The notes under the pieces were generated by a model, which saw nothing but the letters and a program-made list of their open reading frames with translations, made no database searches and had not been told where the DNA came from. Shown here one piece after another: positions 32,156 to 41,740 of a stretch of 64,000 bases of DNA. Source of the DNA: Acidobacteriota bacterium. GTDB taxonomy: Bacteria > Acidobacteriota > Aminicenantia > Aminicenantales > Saccharicenantaceae. How positions within the stretch are numbered: position 1 is the first letter of the stretch; each line of letters opens with the position of its first letter. Position numbers and translations under genes: made by a program. The DNA lies in the NCBI GenBank assembly GCA_029569255.1, contig JAKQUO010000028.1, forward strand, positions 99,904 to 163,903. The letters run 5' to 3'.

Positions 32156-34636
32156 TCAGCGCCCGTAAGCGGAGGCCGGCAGCGGGCTTCTCGCGAAGCC
32201 CGGCCCGCGCCAGGCCAGGTCGAGGGCCATCGGCCCCGTGGCCTGGAAATAATCGATCTCGATCGGGTGCCAACCCTGGGCCAGGGCGATCTCCCCTCTC
32301 TCCTCGGACACGCCGTGGACCCCGTCGTTGACGATGAGGTCCCGGCCTCCGACGGCGAGACGGCTGCCGTCGTCCGAGCCCAGGTAGAAGACGTAGACTC
32401 CCGTCCGGGGCGCCCGGACGAAGCCGCGGAACCGCAGGCCGAACCTCTCCTTCCGGCCTCCGGCCGCCGCCAGGTCCGGCTTCGACGCCGTCCCCGACCG
32501 GACGGGGGCGAGGGCGGCCAGGTCGGCCAGCTTCTCGAACTCCCCTTCGAAGCAATCGAACTCCAGGCCCCGGGCGGCCGGGGCCGCTTCGGCGGCCGCG
32601 ACCGGGCGGGCCCGCTCGAAGGTCCGGCTTTCGATCAGGCTGGCCGTCCCGTCGGCCCAGAAGGCCCGGGCCTTGACGGTCGTGCCGCCGGTGATGACGA
32701 GCGGCTTCTGGTAGAGCTCGGAGGCCGGGGTCGGCTCGGACCCGTCCGTGGTGACGCGGACCGTCGCCCCCGGCCGGACCGCCAGCTCGACGATGAAGAA
32801 GGGGCCGTCGAACAGGGTCTGGTCGGCGACGAACCGGGGCGGCAGGAAGCCGCGGTTGAGGCCGGCGAAGCGGGCCGGGTCGAGCTTGAGGACCGACCGG
32901 TCGTAGGTCATCAGGCCGTTGACCTCGATCTCGCAGTCCGAGGTCTGGGTGTAGACGGCGGCGGCCAGGCCCCTGTCGACGAGCGGATAGAGGCTCTTGA
33001 CGAGCTCGGCGTAGCGGGCCTCGTAGGCCTTGGCGTCGTCGAAATCGAGGTAGCCCCAGTTCCCCTCGGCCTGCCAGAGGTGTCCGGCGACGGCCAGGCC
33101 GAGGCCGCCGAACTCGCCGAGCACGGCCGCCCGCCTGTCCTCGACCTTGGGCATGTCCGGGCCGGGATAGCTGTGGATATCGCTGACGTCGCCCACTCCC
33201 CTGTCCGTCCAGCCGCTGGCGTTGTCGACGAGACGCGAAGGGTCGCGCGCTTTGGTCTCGGCGGCGATGCGCTCCGTGTCGTACTGCCCCCAGCCCTCGT
33301 TGAACGGCACCCACATGACGATCGACGGATGGGAGGCCAGGGCGTCCATGACGGCCTTCCATTCGCTCTCGAACTGGGCGTCCCTGGCGGCCAGGGCCTC
33401 GGCGGCCAGGGCTTCGCGCTCGTAGAGCGCGCTCGGCATGTCCTGCCAGACGAGCAGGCCCAGCTTGTCGCACCAATAGTACAGCCTGTCGGGCTCGACC
33501 TTGACGTGCTTGCGGAGCATGTTCATGCCCAGCGACTTGATCGCCTCGATGTCGGAACGGAGGGCGGCGTCGGTCGGGGCCGTGTAGAGGCCGTCCGGCC
33601 ACCAACCCTGGTCGAGCGGCCCGAACTGGAAGAGCGGCTCGCCGTTGAGGCAGAGGCGGTTGAACCCCTGCCTGTCCCTGCCGACGGAGATCTTGCGCAT
33701 CCCGGCGTAGCTCGCGACCCTGTCGACGACCCGTCCGCCCTTGCTCAGGGACGCTTCGAGGTCGTACAGGGCCGGGTCCGCCGGCGACCACAGAGAGGGC
33801 TCGGGGATTTCGACGGACAGGACGTCCGCGGCCGGCCCCTCGGCGGCGGCCACGGCGCGCCCGTTCAGGCTCGCCGAAACGGACAGCCTCGCCCCGTCGG
33901 CCGGGCCTCCGATCCTCGGCCGGACGGAGAGGGTCTTCCGGTCGACGTCGGGAACGATGTCGAGCTTGGCCAGATAGGTTTCGGGCACCGGCTCGAGCCA
34001 GGCCGTCTGCCAGATCCCGGTCACGGCCGTGTAGAAAATGCCGCTCGGCTCCATGACCTGCTTGCCGCGGGCGATGCCCGTGTTCTCCTCGTCCGTCGGA
34101 TCGAGGACGCGGAGGACGATCTCCTGCTTCTTCCCCCGCTTGAGGAGACCCGTGATGTCATAGGTGAACGGGTCGTAACCGCCCCGGTGGGTCCCGGCCT
34201 CGCGGCCGTTGACCCAGACCGTGCTCTCCCAATCGACGGCCCCGAAATGGAGAAGGACCCGGCCCGCCCGGAAAGCCCTGGGAACGGCGACCGTCCGGCG
34301 GTACCAGAGGGCCTGAGAGGCCCCGACCGGCCGCCCGACCCCGGACAGGGCCGACTCCACGGCGAACGGGACGAGGATCTTCCCGTCCCACTTCCCGGGC
34401 TTGGGCGCGTCCTTGGCCGCGATGGCATAGTCCCAGAGCCCGTTGAGATTGAGCCAATCGCGCCGGACCAGCTGCGGCCGGGGATAATCGGGCAGCGCGT
34501 TCTCCGGACCGACCTCGGCGGCCCAGCGGGTCACGATCCCTTCGCCGGCGGGTTTCCACGCGGCGGGCTTGGGCTTGCACGCGGCCCACGTCAATAGAGC
34601 GACGGCGGCCGCGGCGACGAAGGTCGGCCTTCTCAT
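32156..34636 (-). CDS. GH2 family glycosidase with chitobiase-C-like and PA14-like domains
   Basis: An 826-residue exported enzyme, probably a lipoprotein (WAAC at 17-20). The order is: GH2 sugar-binding domain (about 60-215), Ig-like domain (220-315), TIM barrel with acid/base E447 in FNEGWGQYD and nucleophile E508 in VLGEFGGLG, a chitobiase/hexosaminidase C-terminal-type domain (VTTDGSEPTPASELY, about 650-700) and a PA14-like module (GVYVFYLGSDDGSRLAVGG). The last two are usually carbohydrate-binding or spacer modules. Beta-galactosidase or a related exo-activity is expected. GAGGAGGG stands before the ATG. Confidence 0.9.
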   Translation of the reverse strand: MRRPTFVAAAAVALLTWAACKPKPAAWKPAGEGIVTRWAAEVGPENALPDYPRPQLVRRDWLNLNGLWDYAIAAKDAPKPGKWDGKILVPFAVESALSGVGRPVGASQALWYRRTVAVPRAFRAGRVLLHFGAVDWESTVWVNGREAGTHRGGYDPFTYDITGLLKRGKKQEIVLRVLDPTDEENTGIARGKQVMEPSGIFYTAVTGIWQTAWLEPVPETYLAKLDIVPDVDRKTLSVRPRIGGPADGARLSVSASLNGRAVAAAEGPAADVLSVEIPEPSLWSPADPALYDLEASLSKGGRVVDRVASYAGMRKISVGRDRQGFNRLCLNGEPLFQFGPLDQGWWPDGLYTAPTDAALRSDIEAIKSLGMNMLRKHVKVEPDRLYYWCDKLGLLVWQDMPSALYEREALAAEALAARDAQFESEWKAVMDALASHPSIVMWVPFNEGWGQYDTERIAAETKARDPSRLVDNASGWTDRGVGDVSDIHSYPGPDMPKVEDRRAAVLGEFGGLGLAVAGHLWQAEGNWGYLDFDDAKAYEARYAELVKSLYPLVDRGLAAAVYTQTSDCEIEVNGLMTYDRSVLKLDPARFAGLNRGFLPPRFVADQTLFDGPFFIVELAVRPGATVRVTTDGSEPTPASELYQKPLVITGGTTVKARAFWADGTASLIESRTFERARPVAAAEAAPAARGLEFDCFEGEFEKLADLAALAPVRSGTASKPDLAAAGGRKERFGLRFRGFVRAPRTGVYVFYLGSDDGSRLAVGGRDLIVNDGVHGVSEERGEIALAQGWHPIEIDYFQATGPMALDLAWRGPGFARSPLPASAYGR

Positions 34637-34656
34637 GACGGCCCTCCTCGGAGAGA

Positions 34657-34686
34657 TTAGTAATGCAGACCCGCTCCGCCTGTCAA
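34657..34686 (-). promoter_or_regulatory. promoter of the GH2 gene
   Basis: Minus-strand TTGACA (34686-34681), an 18-base spacer and TACTAA (34662-34657). It lies back to back with the promoter of the DPP-IV gene. Confidence 0.55.
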
Positions 34687-34729
34687 CCCGGCCGGCTCCG
34701 TGAAGGAGGACGGCGGCCGAAGCGAGGGT

Positions 34730-34758
34730 TTGACCCCTTCTCCCGGAAAAACTAGAAT
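34730..34758 (+). promoter_or_regulatory. promoter of the DPP-IV-like operon
   Basis: TTGACC (34730-34735), a 17-base spacer and TAGAAT (34753-34758). The predicted leader is about 64 bases, with AAAGGAGAGG just before the ATG at 34829. Confidence 0.75.
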
Positions 34759-34828
34759 AGGCCTTCACAGAGCCGCGCCCGGCTCGGACGCGGCGCTTTC
34801 GACCGCTCGACGTCAAAGGAGAGGAACG

Positions 34829-37042
34829 ATGAGAGAACACCGCAAGACCGCCGCCTGCCTGGGACTCGTTCTCGCCGTCCTTCTGGCCGGCCGGGCCTTC
34901 GCCCAAGAGAGGATCGTCGGCAAGGCCCTCTACGAGAAGCTCCAGCGCGAGGGCCGCCGGATGATGGCGGGAGGCCCGACGGGCCCCATGATGGGCGGCC
35001 TCCAGTGGACCCCCGACGGCAAGGCCACCTACGCCTTCGAGGACGGCACCTTCACGCGGACCGACATCGTCACCGGCGAGAAGACGCCCCTCTTCGACGA
35101 CGGCCGGCTCCTGTCCGCCGTCAACGCCAGGACCGGCCGCCAGGAGGTCAAGCTCCCCTTCAGTCGCTTCCAATACGTCGACGGGGGCCGGAAGATCCAG
35201 TTCCAGGCCTTCAACAAGGTCTTCATCTACGATCCGGCCTCGGGCCAGCTCGTTCTTTTCGAGCCCGAGCGTTCCATCGTCGGCGTCCGCGGCCGGGCCT
35301 ACGGCGACAGCCTCTCGCCCGACCTCAAGTACCGGGCCTTCACCCGGGACTACGACCTCTTCGTCAAGGACATGGACGGCAACGAGACCGCCCTGACGAC
35401 CGACGGCTCCGAGGACCTGCGCAACGGCTTCCCCGACTGGGTCTATCCCGAGGAGCTGGGCCAGTACCAGGCCTTCTGGTGGTCGCCCGACTCGAAGAGG
35501 ATCGCCTTCATGCAGTTCGACGAGAGGCCGGTCACGAAATACCCCATCGTCCACGACGTCCAGCCCATCCCCCGGCTGGAGATGCTCGGCTACCCCAAGC
35601 CCGGCGGCAACAACCCCATCGTCCGGCTCTTCGTCGCCGACGTCGCCTCGAAGGCGCTCGTCCGCCTGGACACGGGCGACGACCTCGACGTCTATCACTA
35701 CCGCGGGCAGTGGACGAACGACGGCAAGGAGTTCACCTACCACCGCCTCAACCGGCTCCAGAACAAGGTCGAGGTCTTCGCCGCCGACCCGGCCGCCGGC
35801 CAGACCCGCCTCCTGCTCGCCGACTCCGACCCCTGCTACATCGACGAGTCGACCGAGCTCATCTTCCTCAAGGACAGCCAGCGCTTTCTCTGGACCTCGG
35901 AGCGGAGCGGCTGGCGCGAGATCTACCTCTACGACATGACCGGCAGGCTCCTCAAGCAGCTGACCAACGCCAAGCTCCCGGTCCGGGGCGTCATCGGCGT
36001 CGACGAGGCCCGCGGCTGGGTCTACTTCTCGGGCGCCGAGGCCAACGGCACCGAGACCCACGCCTACAAGGTCCGGCTCGACGGGACCGGCTTCGCCAAG
36101 ATGACCAAGGAGCCGGGCTCCCACACCGTCGCCTTCTCCCCGACCTTCGACCACTACACGGACGCCTTCTCGAGCTTCGACGTCCCCGGCAAGACGACCC
36201 TCTTCCAGGCCGACGGCAAGGTCGTCAAGGTCATCGGCGAGACGGCCGTGTCCGCGGAGCTGCGGGACCTCAAGCTCATCAAGCCCGAGCATTTCCTGTT
36301 CAAGTCGGCCGACGGCAAGTACGATCTCGACGGGCTCCTCTACTTCCCGGCCCACTTCGACCCCGGCGAGAAGTACCCGCTCATCCTGTCGGTCTACGGC
36401 GGGCCGGGCTTCAAGGGCGTCAACAACCGCTGGAACATGGTCGACGGCAACCAGGCCCTGGCCCAGCTGGGCTTCCTCGTCGCCGTCTGCGACTACCGCG
36501 GCGTCTCCGGCCGGGGCAAGGCCTTCCAGAACCTCCACTACATGAAGCTCGGCCAGATCGAGTTCGAGGACCACGTCGCCTTCGTCAAGGCCCTCGGCCG
36601 GAGGCCCTACGTCGACACGGCGCGGGTCGGCATCTTCGGCGCCTCCTACGGCGGCTACTTCTCCGCCCTCTGCCTGCTCAAGGCCCCGGACGTCTTCCAC
36701 GTCGCCGTCGCCGCGTCTTCCGTCACCGACTGGAGGAATTACGATTCCATCTACACCGAGCGCTACATGCGCCGTCCCCAGGACAACCCCGACGGCTACG
36801 AGAAGGGCTCCTGCCTGACCTACGCCAAGGACCTCAAGGGCCGCCTCTACCTCCAGCACGGCGCGATCGACGACAACGTCCACCCCGGCAACACCATCCA
36901 GCTCGTCCAGGCCCTGCTGCGCGAGAACAAGAGGTTCGACCTGATGATCTACCCGGAGAACCAGCACGGCATCCGCTACCCCCACGCCGCCGAGACCCGG
37001 GTCGCCTACTTCGTCGAGCATCTCAAGCCCGTCGTCAAGTAG
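34829..37042 (+). CDS. dipeptidyl peptidase IV-like S9 peptidase, exported
   Basis: A 737-residue serine peptidase that removes N-terminal dipeptides. After a signal peptide (to about residue 25) comes the eight-bladed DPP-IV propeller, which includes the double-Glu region WVYPEELGQYQAFWWSPD that anchors the substrate N-terminus. The C-terminal alpha/beta hydrolase domain has the nucleophile in GASYGGY (S606), the acid in GAIDDNVHPGN (D681/D682) and the base in ENQHGI (H713). It acts in the periplasm or at the cell surface, upstream of dipeptidases such as the C69 enzymes in this window. It starts a two-gene transcript with a PLP enzyme. Confidence 0.92.
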   Translation: MREHRKTAACLGLVLAVLLAGRAFAQERIVGKALYEKLQREGRRMMAGGPTGPMMGGLQWTPDGKATYAFEDGTFTRTDIVTGEKTPLFDDGRLLSAVNARTGRQEVKLPFSRFQYVDGGRKIQFQAFNKVFIYDPASGQLVLFEPERSIVGVRGRAYGDSLSPDLKYRAFTRDYDLFVKDMDGNETALTTDGSEDLRNGFPDWVYPEELGQYQAFWWSPDSKRIAFMQFDERPVTKYPIVHDVQPIPRLEMLGYPKPGGNNPIVRLFVADVASKALVRLDTGDDLDVYHYRGQWTNDGKEFTYHRLNRLQNKVEVFAADPAAGQTRLLLADSDPCYIDESTELIFLKDSQRFLWTSERSGWREIYLYDMTGRLLKQLTNAKLPVRGVIGVDEARGWVYFSGAEANGTETHAYKVRLDGTGFAKMTKEPGSHTVAFSPTFDHYTDAFSSFDVPGKTTLFQADGKVVKVIGETAVSAELRDLKLIKPEHFLFKSADGKYDLDGLLYFPAHFDPGEKYPLILSVYGGPGFKGVNNRWNMVDGNQALAQLGFLVAVCDYRGVSGRGKAFQNLHYMKLGQIEFEDHVAFVKALGRRPYVDTARVGIFGASYGGYFSALCLLKAPDVFHVAVAASSVTDWRNYDSIYTERYMRRPQDNPDGYEKGSCLTYAKDLKGRLYLQHGAIDDNVHPGNTIQLVQALLRENKRFDLMIYPENQHGIRYPHAAETRVAYFVEHLKPVVK

Positions 37043-37068
37043 GCCCGAGAAAACCAAGGAGAGTCGCC

Positions 37069-38157
37069 ATGGCCAAGTTCGAAGGCGTCAAATGGGCGCC
37101 GCGCCAAATGCGCTACCTTCTCGCCGACAAGTCCTTCGCCCTCCTCGACGCGGACGCCCCGACCGCGGCCGTGTCGCGGTCGGTCTTCTACGCCACGTTC
37201 CTCTGCTTCGAGGGCATCCGCTTCTTCTGCAGGAAGGGCCCCGGCGGCCGCCTCGAGGTCAACTTCCTCAACTGGCACAAGAACCTGGAGCGGTTCCGCC
37301 GCGGCATCGCCTTCAACCTGAGCAAGGACCAGGCCGAATGGGTCCCGTCGGTCGAGGAGCTGGAGACGGTCTTCGTCCACCAGTATTTCGCCGACCCGGC
37401 CATCCGGGCCTTCCTCGAGGAGATGGCCGACCTCGGCGCCCAGGGCTATCTCCGGCCGTTCACCGTGGACGAGGAGCAGTCCATGGGCGTGACCTTCCCC
37501 GGGCTGCCCGCGGTCCGGGCCCTGTTCTGCCGCTACGACAACTATTTGGGCGAGCCCTTCACCGGCGTCGTCATCCCCCACCTCGTGCGGGCGGTGGCGG
37601 TCAACAAGACCGGCTGGCTCAAGCTGGGCATCAACTACCTCGTCAGCCTGAAAGCCATCGAGGCGGCCAAGGGAGTCGACCCCGGGGCCGCGGCGGCCCT
37701 GTTCCTGGACGACCGGACCCACGCGCCCCTCCGCGAGCGGCACGTCACCGAATGGGATTCCTCCTGCTGCCTCTTCGGCCTGCGCGACGGCACGGTCGTC
37801 AAGATCCCCGAGAGCGAGCTCATCCTGCCCTCGGTCACCATCCGGGGCCTGGTCACGATCCTGCGCGAGATGGGCGTCAAGGTCGAGGAGCGCCACATGA
37901 GCTACGGCGAGCTCGTCGACCGGACCCGGGCCGGCGAGCTCGTGGTCGCCGCCAGCGTCGGCACGGCCGGGATCATGAACCGCTGCCAGAAGCTCGTCCT
38001 GGTCGACGAGAGGAACGCCGCGGCGGCGACCCACCTGCCGGACAAGGGCCATCCGCTCTACGCGCGGCTGGCCGAGGCCAAGGCCTATTACTGGGACATC
38101 TTCCGGGAGAAGGTCAAGCTCCCGTCGGGGATGAACCTCTACAAGTACGCGCTCTAA
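37069..38157 (+). CDS. fold-type IV PLP aminotransferase (branched-chain aminotransferase-like)
   Basis: A 362-residue cytoplasmic protein of aminotransferase class IV. The PLP lysine is probably the second Lys in KTGWLKLGINYLVSLKAIEAA, aligned with K-x-G-G-N-Y of BCATs. The later ILPSVTIRGLVTILREMGVKVEERHMSYGELVDR and ASVGTAGIMNRC fit the phosphate-binding and C-terminal regions. The usual E-x-x-x-x-N-x-F segment is altered to TEWDSSCCLFGLRDG. It follows the DPP-IV gene by 26 bases, behind AAGGAG, so use of released branched-chain amino acids is plausible. A D-amino acid or aminodeoxychorismate specificity cannot be excluded. Confidence 0.82.
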   Translation: MAKFEGVKWAPRQMRYLLADKSFALLDADAPTAAVSRSVFYATFLCFEGIRFFCRKGPGGRLEVNFLNWHKNLERFRRGIAFNLSKDQAEWVPSVEELETVFVHQYFADPAIRAFLEEMADLGAQGYLRPFTVDEEQSMGVTFPGLPAVRALFCRYDNYLGEPFTGVVIPHLVRAVAVNKTGWLKLGINYLVSLKAIEAAKGVDPGAAAALFLDDRTHAPLRERHVTEWDSSCCLFGLRDGTVVKIPESELILPSVTIRGLVTILREMGVKVEERHMSYGELVDRTRAGELVVAASVGTAGIMNRCQKLVLVDERNAAAATHLPDKGHPLYARLAEAKAYYWDIFREKVKLPSGMNLYKYAL

Positions 38158-38202
38158 GAGCGAAGGGGGACATGTACGGCTTCGTACGCGTCCCCTTCGC
38201 TC
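38158..38202. terminator. long GGGGAC...GTCCCC hairpin between convergent genes
   Basis: Arms of about 20 bases (38158-38178 and 38183-38202) enclose a GCTT loop, with one bulge and one two-base mismatch. It overlaps the stop codon of the minus-strand C69 gene and starts at the end of the aminotransferase gene, so it can terminate both. Its core resembles the hairpin at 45490. Confidence 0.75.
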
Positions 38203-39892
38203 AGAGGCCCATCGCGATCAGCATCCAGAACCGGTCGCCGAGCTCGAGGTACCTCTGAATGGCCGCCCGGGCCATGTCGTTGGTGTACTTCGTCAGATAC
38301 TGCTCGACGGTGAACGGCTCCTTGTCCGGCGTCTTGCTGGCCAGGATCTCCTGGACCTTCTTCTCGATCATCGGGAGGTCGGCCAAGGCCTTGTTCTCGA
38401 ACTCCGCGATCGTGGCCTCGATCGTCTTCCGGGTCTGGCCCCACTTCAGCGTGGCCAGCCGGTTGGCCCGCCGGAAGGCCCAGGCCGCGGAATCCAGGCG
38501 GAAGCGGTGCTGGGCGCAGATCTCGAAGCTCGGCGGCAGCTCCAGCGTCCCGGCGAAGACGGGGAAGCGGGCGCTCATGGCCGGGTTGTCGAAGGCGAAC
38601 CAGCAGACCGCGCCGACCGACGGCGGCAGCCAGCCCCGGACCTGGATGACCGTGGCGTAGGAGCAGCCCGCGATGGGGATGGTCCGCTGGGGCGCTATCG
38701 TCCCCGGCTTGAGGGAGTTGACGATGGCCTGGAGGTCGCGGGGCATCCAGGCGCTGACGATCGGGCTCGGCTCCGTCTGGGGCGCCGCGGGCTGGGCCTG
38801 GGCCGGGGCCGCCTCGCCCGGCTTGAACCGGGGCTGGCGGACCGGGAAGAGGGGCATGTTCCTGGTCATGTCGAGGTCGGTCCCCTCGTAGGGGTCGCGG
38901 TAGATGGCCAGGATGTCCCGGACCGAGAGCTTCTTCTCGGGCTTGACCGAGAACGGCAGCTCGGCCATCTCCATCGACAGCTTGAGCGAGGGCGCGACCT
39001 TGCTCAGGACGAAGAACTCCCGGGTCGAGAACGGCTTGCGCCCGCTGTAGGCCTCCCAGAACTTGAACGGCTTGCCGCTCGCCGGGTCCCACCAGCCCAT
39101 GTCCCGGGCCAGCTGGAAGACGTTCCCCGAGGCCATGAAGCGGTCGGGGTTCTTGAGGTCGATCTCGGCGATGCGCGGGATGTTGGCCGAGACGCCGACG
39201 TGGTCGTCCGGGATGCGGACGGCCGCCCAGACGGCGCCCTTCTCGAGGGGGCCGGCGCCCATGATCTCGAAGTGCCAGACCTCCTTGCCGTCGGCGATGG
39301 TGAGGCATTCGCCGAAGTCGCCGTAGCCGTGCTCCTGGGCCAGCGCGCCGATGAGCTTGACGGCCTCGCGGGCCGTCTTGCAGCGCTCCAGGGCGAGGCG
39401 CTCGAGCTCCTCGATCATGAAGATGCCCTCGTTGTTGACGAGCTCGCGGCGGCCGCCGATGGTCGTCTCGCCGATGGCCAGGCCGTGCTCGTTGAGGCAG
39501 GGGTAGGCCGTGTTCATGTACCGGAACGTCTCCGGGACCTGCGGGATCTCGCCCGTCTGGACCATCCCGACGAGGTCCGTGGAGGTCTCCGTGTGCATCT
39601 TGCCGGAATAGACCTTGGTCGTCGACTTGTCCGGCCACGTCTTGCGGGGCACGATGTTCAGCCACTGCCGGTAGTTGCCGTCGCAGGTGTGGCAGGTGAT
39701 GACCGAGCCGTCGGCCGTGGCCAGCCGGCCGACCTGGATGGACGTGCAGCTCTCGGGCTCCTCGACCCAGGCCCGTGAGGCCCGGGCGGGCGGCGCCTCG
39801 GGCTTCTGGGCGCCGGCGAGGGACATGAGGCCGAGCAGGATGGCCGAGAGGGCGAGCCCCCGGCCGACCGTTCTCCGGAACCGTTCTGTCAT
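38201..39892 (-). CDS. C69 family dipeptidase, exported
   Basis: A 563-residue Ntn-type dipeptidase. A signal peptide ends near SLAGAQ, and the probable nucleophile is the Cys in EESCTSIQ-like context at EPESCTSIQVGRLATADGSV. Further family regions are YMNTAYPCLNEHGLAIGETTIGG and RFPVFAGTLELPPSF. It is more distant from the two tandem C69 proteins at 19-22 kb than they are from each other. It carries a Pro/Ala/Gln-rich insert (near residue 355-375) that they lack. The ATG at 39892 is eight bases after GGAGG; a TTG one codon earlier is also possible. It stands alone with its own promoter. Confidence 0.88.
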   Translation of the reverse strand: MTERFRRTVGRGLALSAILLGLMSLAGAQKPEAPPARASRAWVEEPESCTSIQVGRLATADGSVITCHTCDGNYRQWLNIVPRKTWPDKSTTKVYSGKMHTETSTDLVGMVQTGEIPQVPETFRYMNTAYPCLNEHGLAIGETTIGGRRELVNNEGIFMIEELERLALERCKTAREAVKLIGALAQEHGYGDFGECLTIADGKEVWHFEIMGAGPLEKGAVWAAVRIPDDHVGVSANIPRIAEIDLKNPDRFMASGNVFQLARDMGWWDPASGKPFKFWEAYSGRKPFSTREFFVLSKVAPSLKLSMEMAELPFSVKPEKKLSVRDILAIYRDPYEGTDLDMTRNMPLFPVRQPRFKPGEAAPAQAQPAAPQTEPSPIVSAWMPRDLQAIVNSLKPGTIAPQRTIPIAGCSYATVIQVRGWLPPSVGAVCWFAFDNPAMSARFPVFAGTLELPPSFEICAQHRFRLDSAAWAFRRANRLATLKWGQTRKTIEATIAEFENKALADLPMIEKKVQEILASKTPDKEPFTVEQYLTKYTNDMARAAIQRYLELGDRFWMLIAMGL

Positions 39893-39938
39893 CAAGACCG
39901 CCTCCGTATCGTGGAATTCGTCGCGAGCGTACCCTCTG

Positions 39939-39968
39939 ACTCTATGGGAAGGGCCCGCCGCCTGTCAA
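39939..39968 (-). promoter_or_regulatory. promoter of the lone C69 gene
   Basis: Minus-strand TTGACA (39968-39963), an 18-base spacer and TAGAGT (39944-39939), about 47 bases before the ATG. Confidence 0.6.
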
Positions 39969-40007
39969 GGGGAGATGCCGCCGCGGCGCGGCCGCCGCCC
40001 CCCGGCG

Positions 40008-41111
40008 TCATCCGCCCGGCTTCCGGGCGGCGGCCTCTTCTTCGCGGACGGCGCCGATGAGCATCACGGCCAGGCCGACGATCAGGGCCGGGAAGACCAG
40101 GTCGAACATGATCCCGGTGAAGGCCCCGAGGGCCGGGCTGGACGTGGCCCGCATCACCGTCCAGGCGATGTAAGCGAGATAGAGACCCGTCAGGACGGCG
40201 CCCTCCCCGCGGGTGACCTTGTATCCGGCTCGGAAGAGGGGCAGACAGACCGCGGCCGCGGCGATCATCAGGGGCAGGTCGGCGGCCAGGATGTCCGGAG
40301 CGACGACGAGCCGCCCGCCCGCGGCCAGGCCGCTGAAGCCCAGGACCGAGAGGATGTTGAAGATGTTGCTGCCGACGAGGTTCCCGATGGAGATGTCCCG
40401 GGCGCCCTTGAGGGCGGCCACGACCGAGGTGGCCAGCTCGGGCAGCGATGTCCCGGCGGCGACGATGGTCAGGCCGATGACGGCCTCGCTGACCCCTAAG
40501 GCCCGGGCCAGTCCGACCGCCCCGAGGACCAGGAAGCGCGAGCCGAGAACGAGCGCCGCGACGCCCAGGGCGATGAGGGCCAGGTTGGGCGGGAGCGCCA
40601 TCCGCCTGGCCGAAGCGGGGCCCGCGACCTCGGCCGCGGCGCCGGCCCCGGAGGCCTCCCGGTCGCGGCGGGCCTGGCCGACGAGGAAGCCCGTGTAGGC
40701 CACGATGAGCCCGGCCAGGAGAAGGCCGTCCAGCATGCCGATCGAGCCGTCGGCCGCGAGCACGAAAAGCAGGACTGAGGCCCCGATCATGACCGGCACG
40801 TCGAGGCGGACGAGCCGGCGGTCGACGGCGAGGGGCGCCGCGAGCGCCGAGACGCCGAGGATGGCCAGGATGTTGAAGATGTTGCTGCCGACGACGTTGG
40901 CGACGCTCAGGGCGGAGGCCCCCGAATAGGCCGCGGCCACGCTGACGGCCAGCTCCGGCGCGCTCGTCCCGAAGGCGACGACGGTCAGGCCGACGACGAG
41001 CGGGGTCACGCCCAGGGCCACGGCCAGGCGCGAGGCGCCCTTGACCAGCCAGCCCGCTCCGGCGACGAGGAGGACCAGCCCCCCGGCCAGAAGCGCGGCG
41101 TCACCGATCAT
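40008..41111 (-). CDS. sodium/calcium exchanger family protein (CaCA)
   Basis: A 367-residue inner-membrane antiporter with ten predicted helices in two inverted halves. The alpha repeats are clear: TVVAFGTSAPELAVSV...NVVGSNIFN in the first half and TIVAAGTSLPELATSV...NLVGSNIFN in the second, each with the ion-binding Glu. The linker (ARRDREASGAGAAAEVAG) is charged and cytoplasmic. It exchanges Ca2+ (or K+) for Na+ or H+. Its ATG overlaps the stop of the adenylate-kinase-like gene as ATGA, making it the last gene of an ion-homeostasis operon. Confidence 0.93.
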   Translation of the reverse strand: MIGDAALLAGGLVLLVAGAGWLVKGASRLAVALGVTPLVVGLTVVAFGTSAPELAVSVAAAYSGASALSVANVVGSNIFNILAILGVSALAAPLAVDRRLVRLDVPVMIGASVLLFVLAADGSIGMLDGLLLAGLIVAYTGFLVGQARRDREASGAGAAAEVAGPASARRMALPPNLALIALGVAALVLGSRFLVLGAVGLARALGVSEAVIGLTIVAAGTSLPELATSVVAALKGARDISIGNLVGSNIFNILSVLGFSGLAAGGRLVVAPDILAADLPLMIAAAAVCLPLFRAGYKVTRGEGAVLTGLYLAYIAWTVMRATSSPALGAFTGIMFDLVFPALIVGLAVMLIGAVREEEAAARKPGG

Positions 41112-41740
41112 GCCGCGGCCTCTCTGGCCAAGATCTCATACATCCCGGCCGCGGTCATGTCCGCCGTCACGGTGATGACCGTGACCGGGACGCCGCGCCG
41201 CCGGTAGTGGCCGAGAAGGGGGAGCGTCCTCGCCCGGTAGTCCGCGAGGCGGGCGCGGACCGACTCGTCCGAGTCGTCGACCCGGCCGGCCCGGTCGCCG
41301 CCGGGGTCGAGCCGGCGCCGGTCCCGGAGGACCTCGGCCCCCGCCTCGAGCGAAACGACCCGTTCGACGGCGATGAGCGCCGCCAAACCCTCGGCCTGGC
41401 CGCGGTGACGGGGCAATCCGTTGAGAACGATAAGTCCGCCCGGCCCGAGCCCGGAGGCCTCGATGAACCGCTCCATGATCCGGACGATCAGGGGCAAGTC
41501 CCGGTCCTCGAACAGCGCGCCGCTGGCGAGCGAGGCCCGCACGGCGGCGACCTCGGCCGCGCTCAGGCCTCCCCCGTCCGGCGCGGCGGCGATGGCCCGC
41601 AGGCGGGCCCCGAAGTCGAAATGGACCGCCCTCCGCCCGCCGAGGCCGCGCCTCTCGATCTCGTCGCCGAGCGGGGACTTCCCCGAGCCCGTCGGCCCGA
41701 CGAGCAGGAGAGCCGGCCGGGGTCCGGCCGGGGCGCTCAT
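41108..41740 (-). CDS. adenylate-kinase-like nucleoside monophosphate kinase, divergent
   Basis: A 210-residue P-loop kinase. Walker A is GPTGSGKS, the NMP-binding arginine is in FGARLRA, LNGLPRHRGQAEGL replaces the usual D-G-F-P-R-x-x-x-Q-A, and GRVDDSDESVRARLADYRARTLPLL corresponds to the lid-proximal R-x-D-D. The lid insert itself is very short. All groups needed for phosphate transfer seem present, but several signature residues differ, so it may be a specialised kinase rather than the housekeeping one. It overlaps both neighbours by ATGA, sandwiched between two cation antiporters. Confidence 0.75.
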   Translation of the reverse strand: MSAPAGPRPALLLVGPTGSGKSPLGDEIERRGLGGRRAVHFDFGARLRAIAAAPDGGGLSAAEVAAVRASLASGALFEDRDLPLIVRIMERFIEASGLGPGGLIVLNGLPRHRGQAEGLAALIAVERVVSLEAGAEVLRDRRRLDPGGDRAGRVDDSDESVRARLADYRARTLPLLGHYRRRGVPVTVITVTADMTAAGMYEILAREAAA

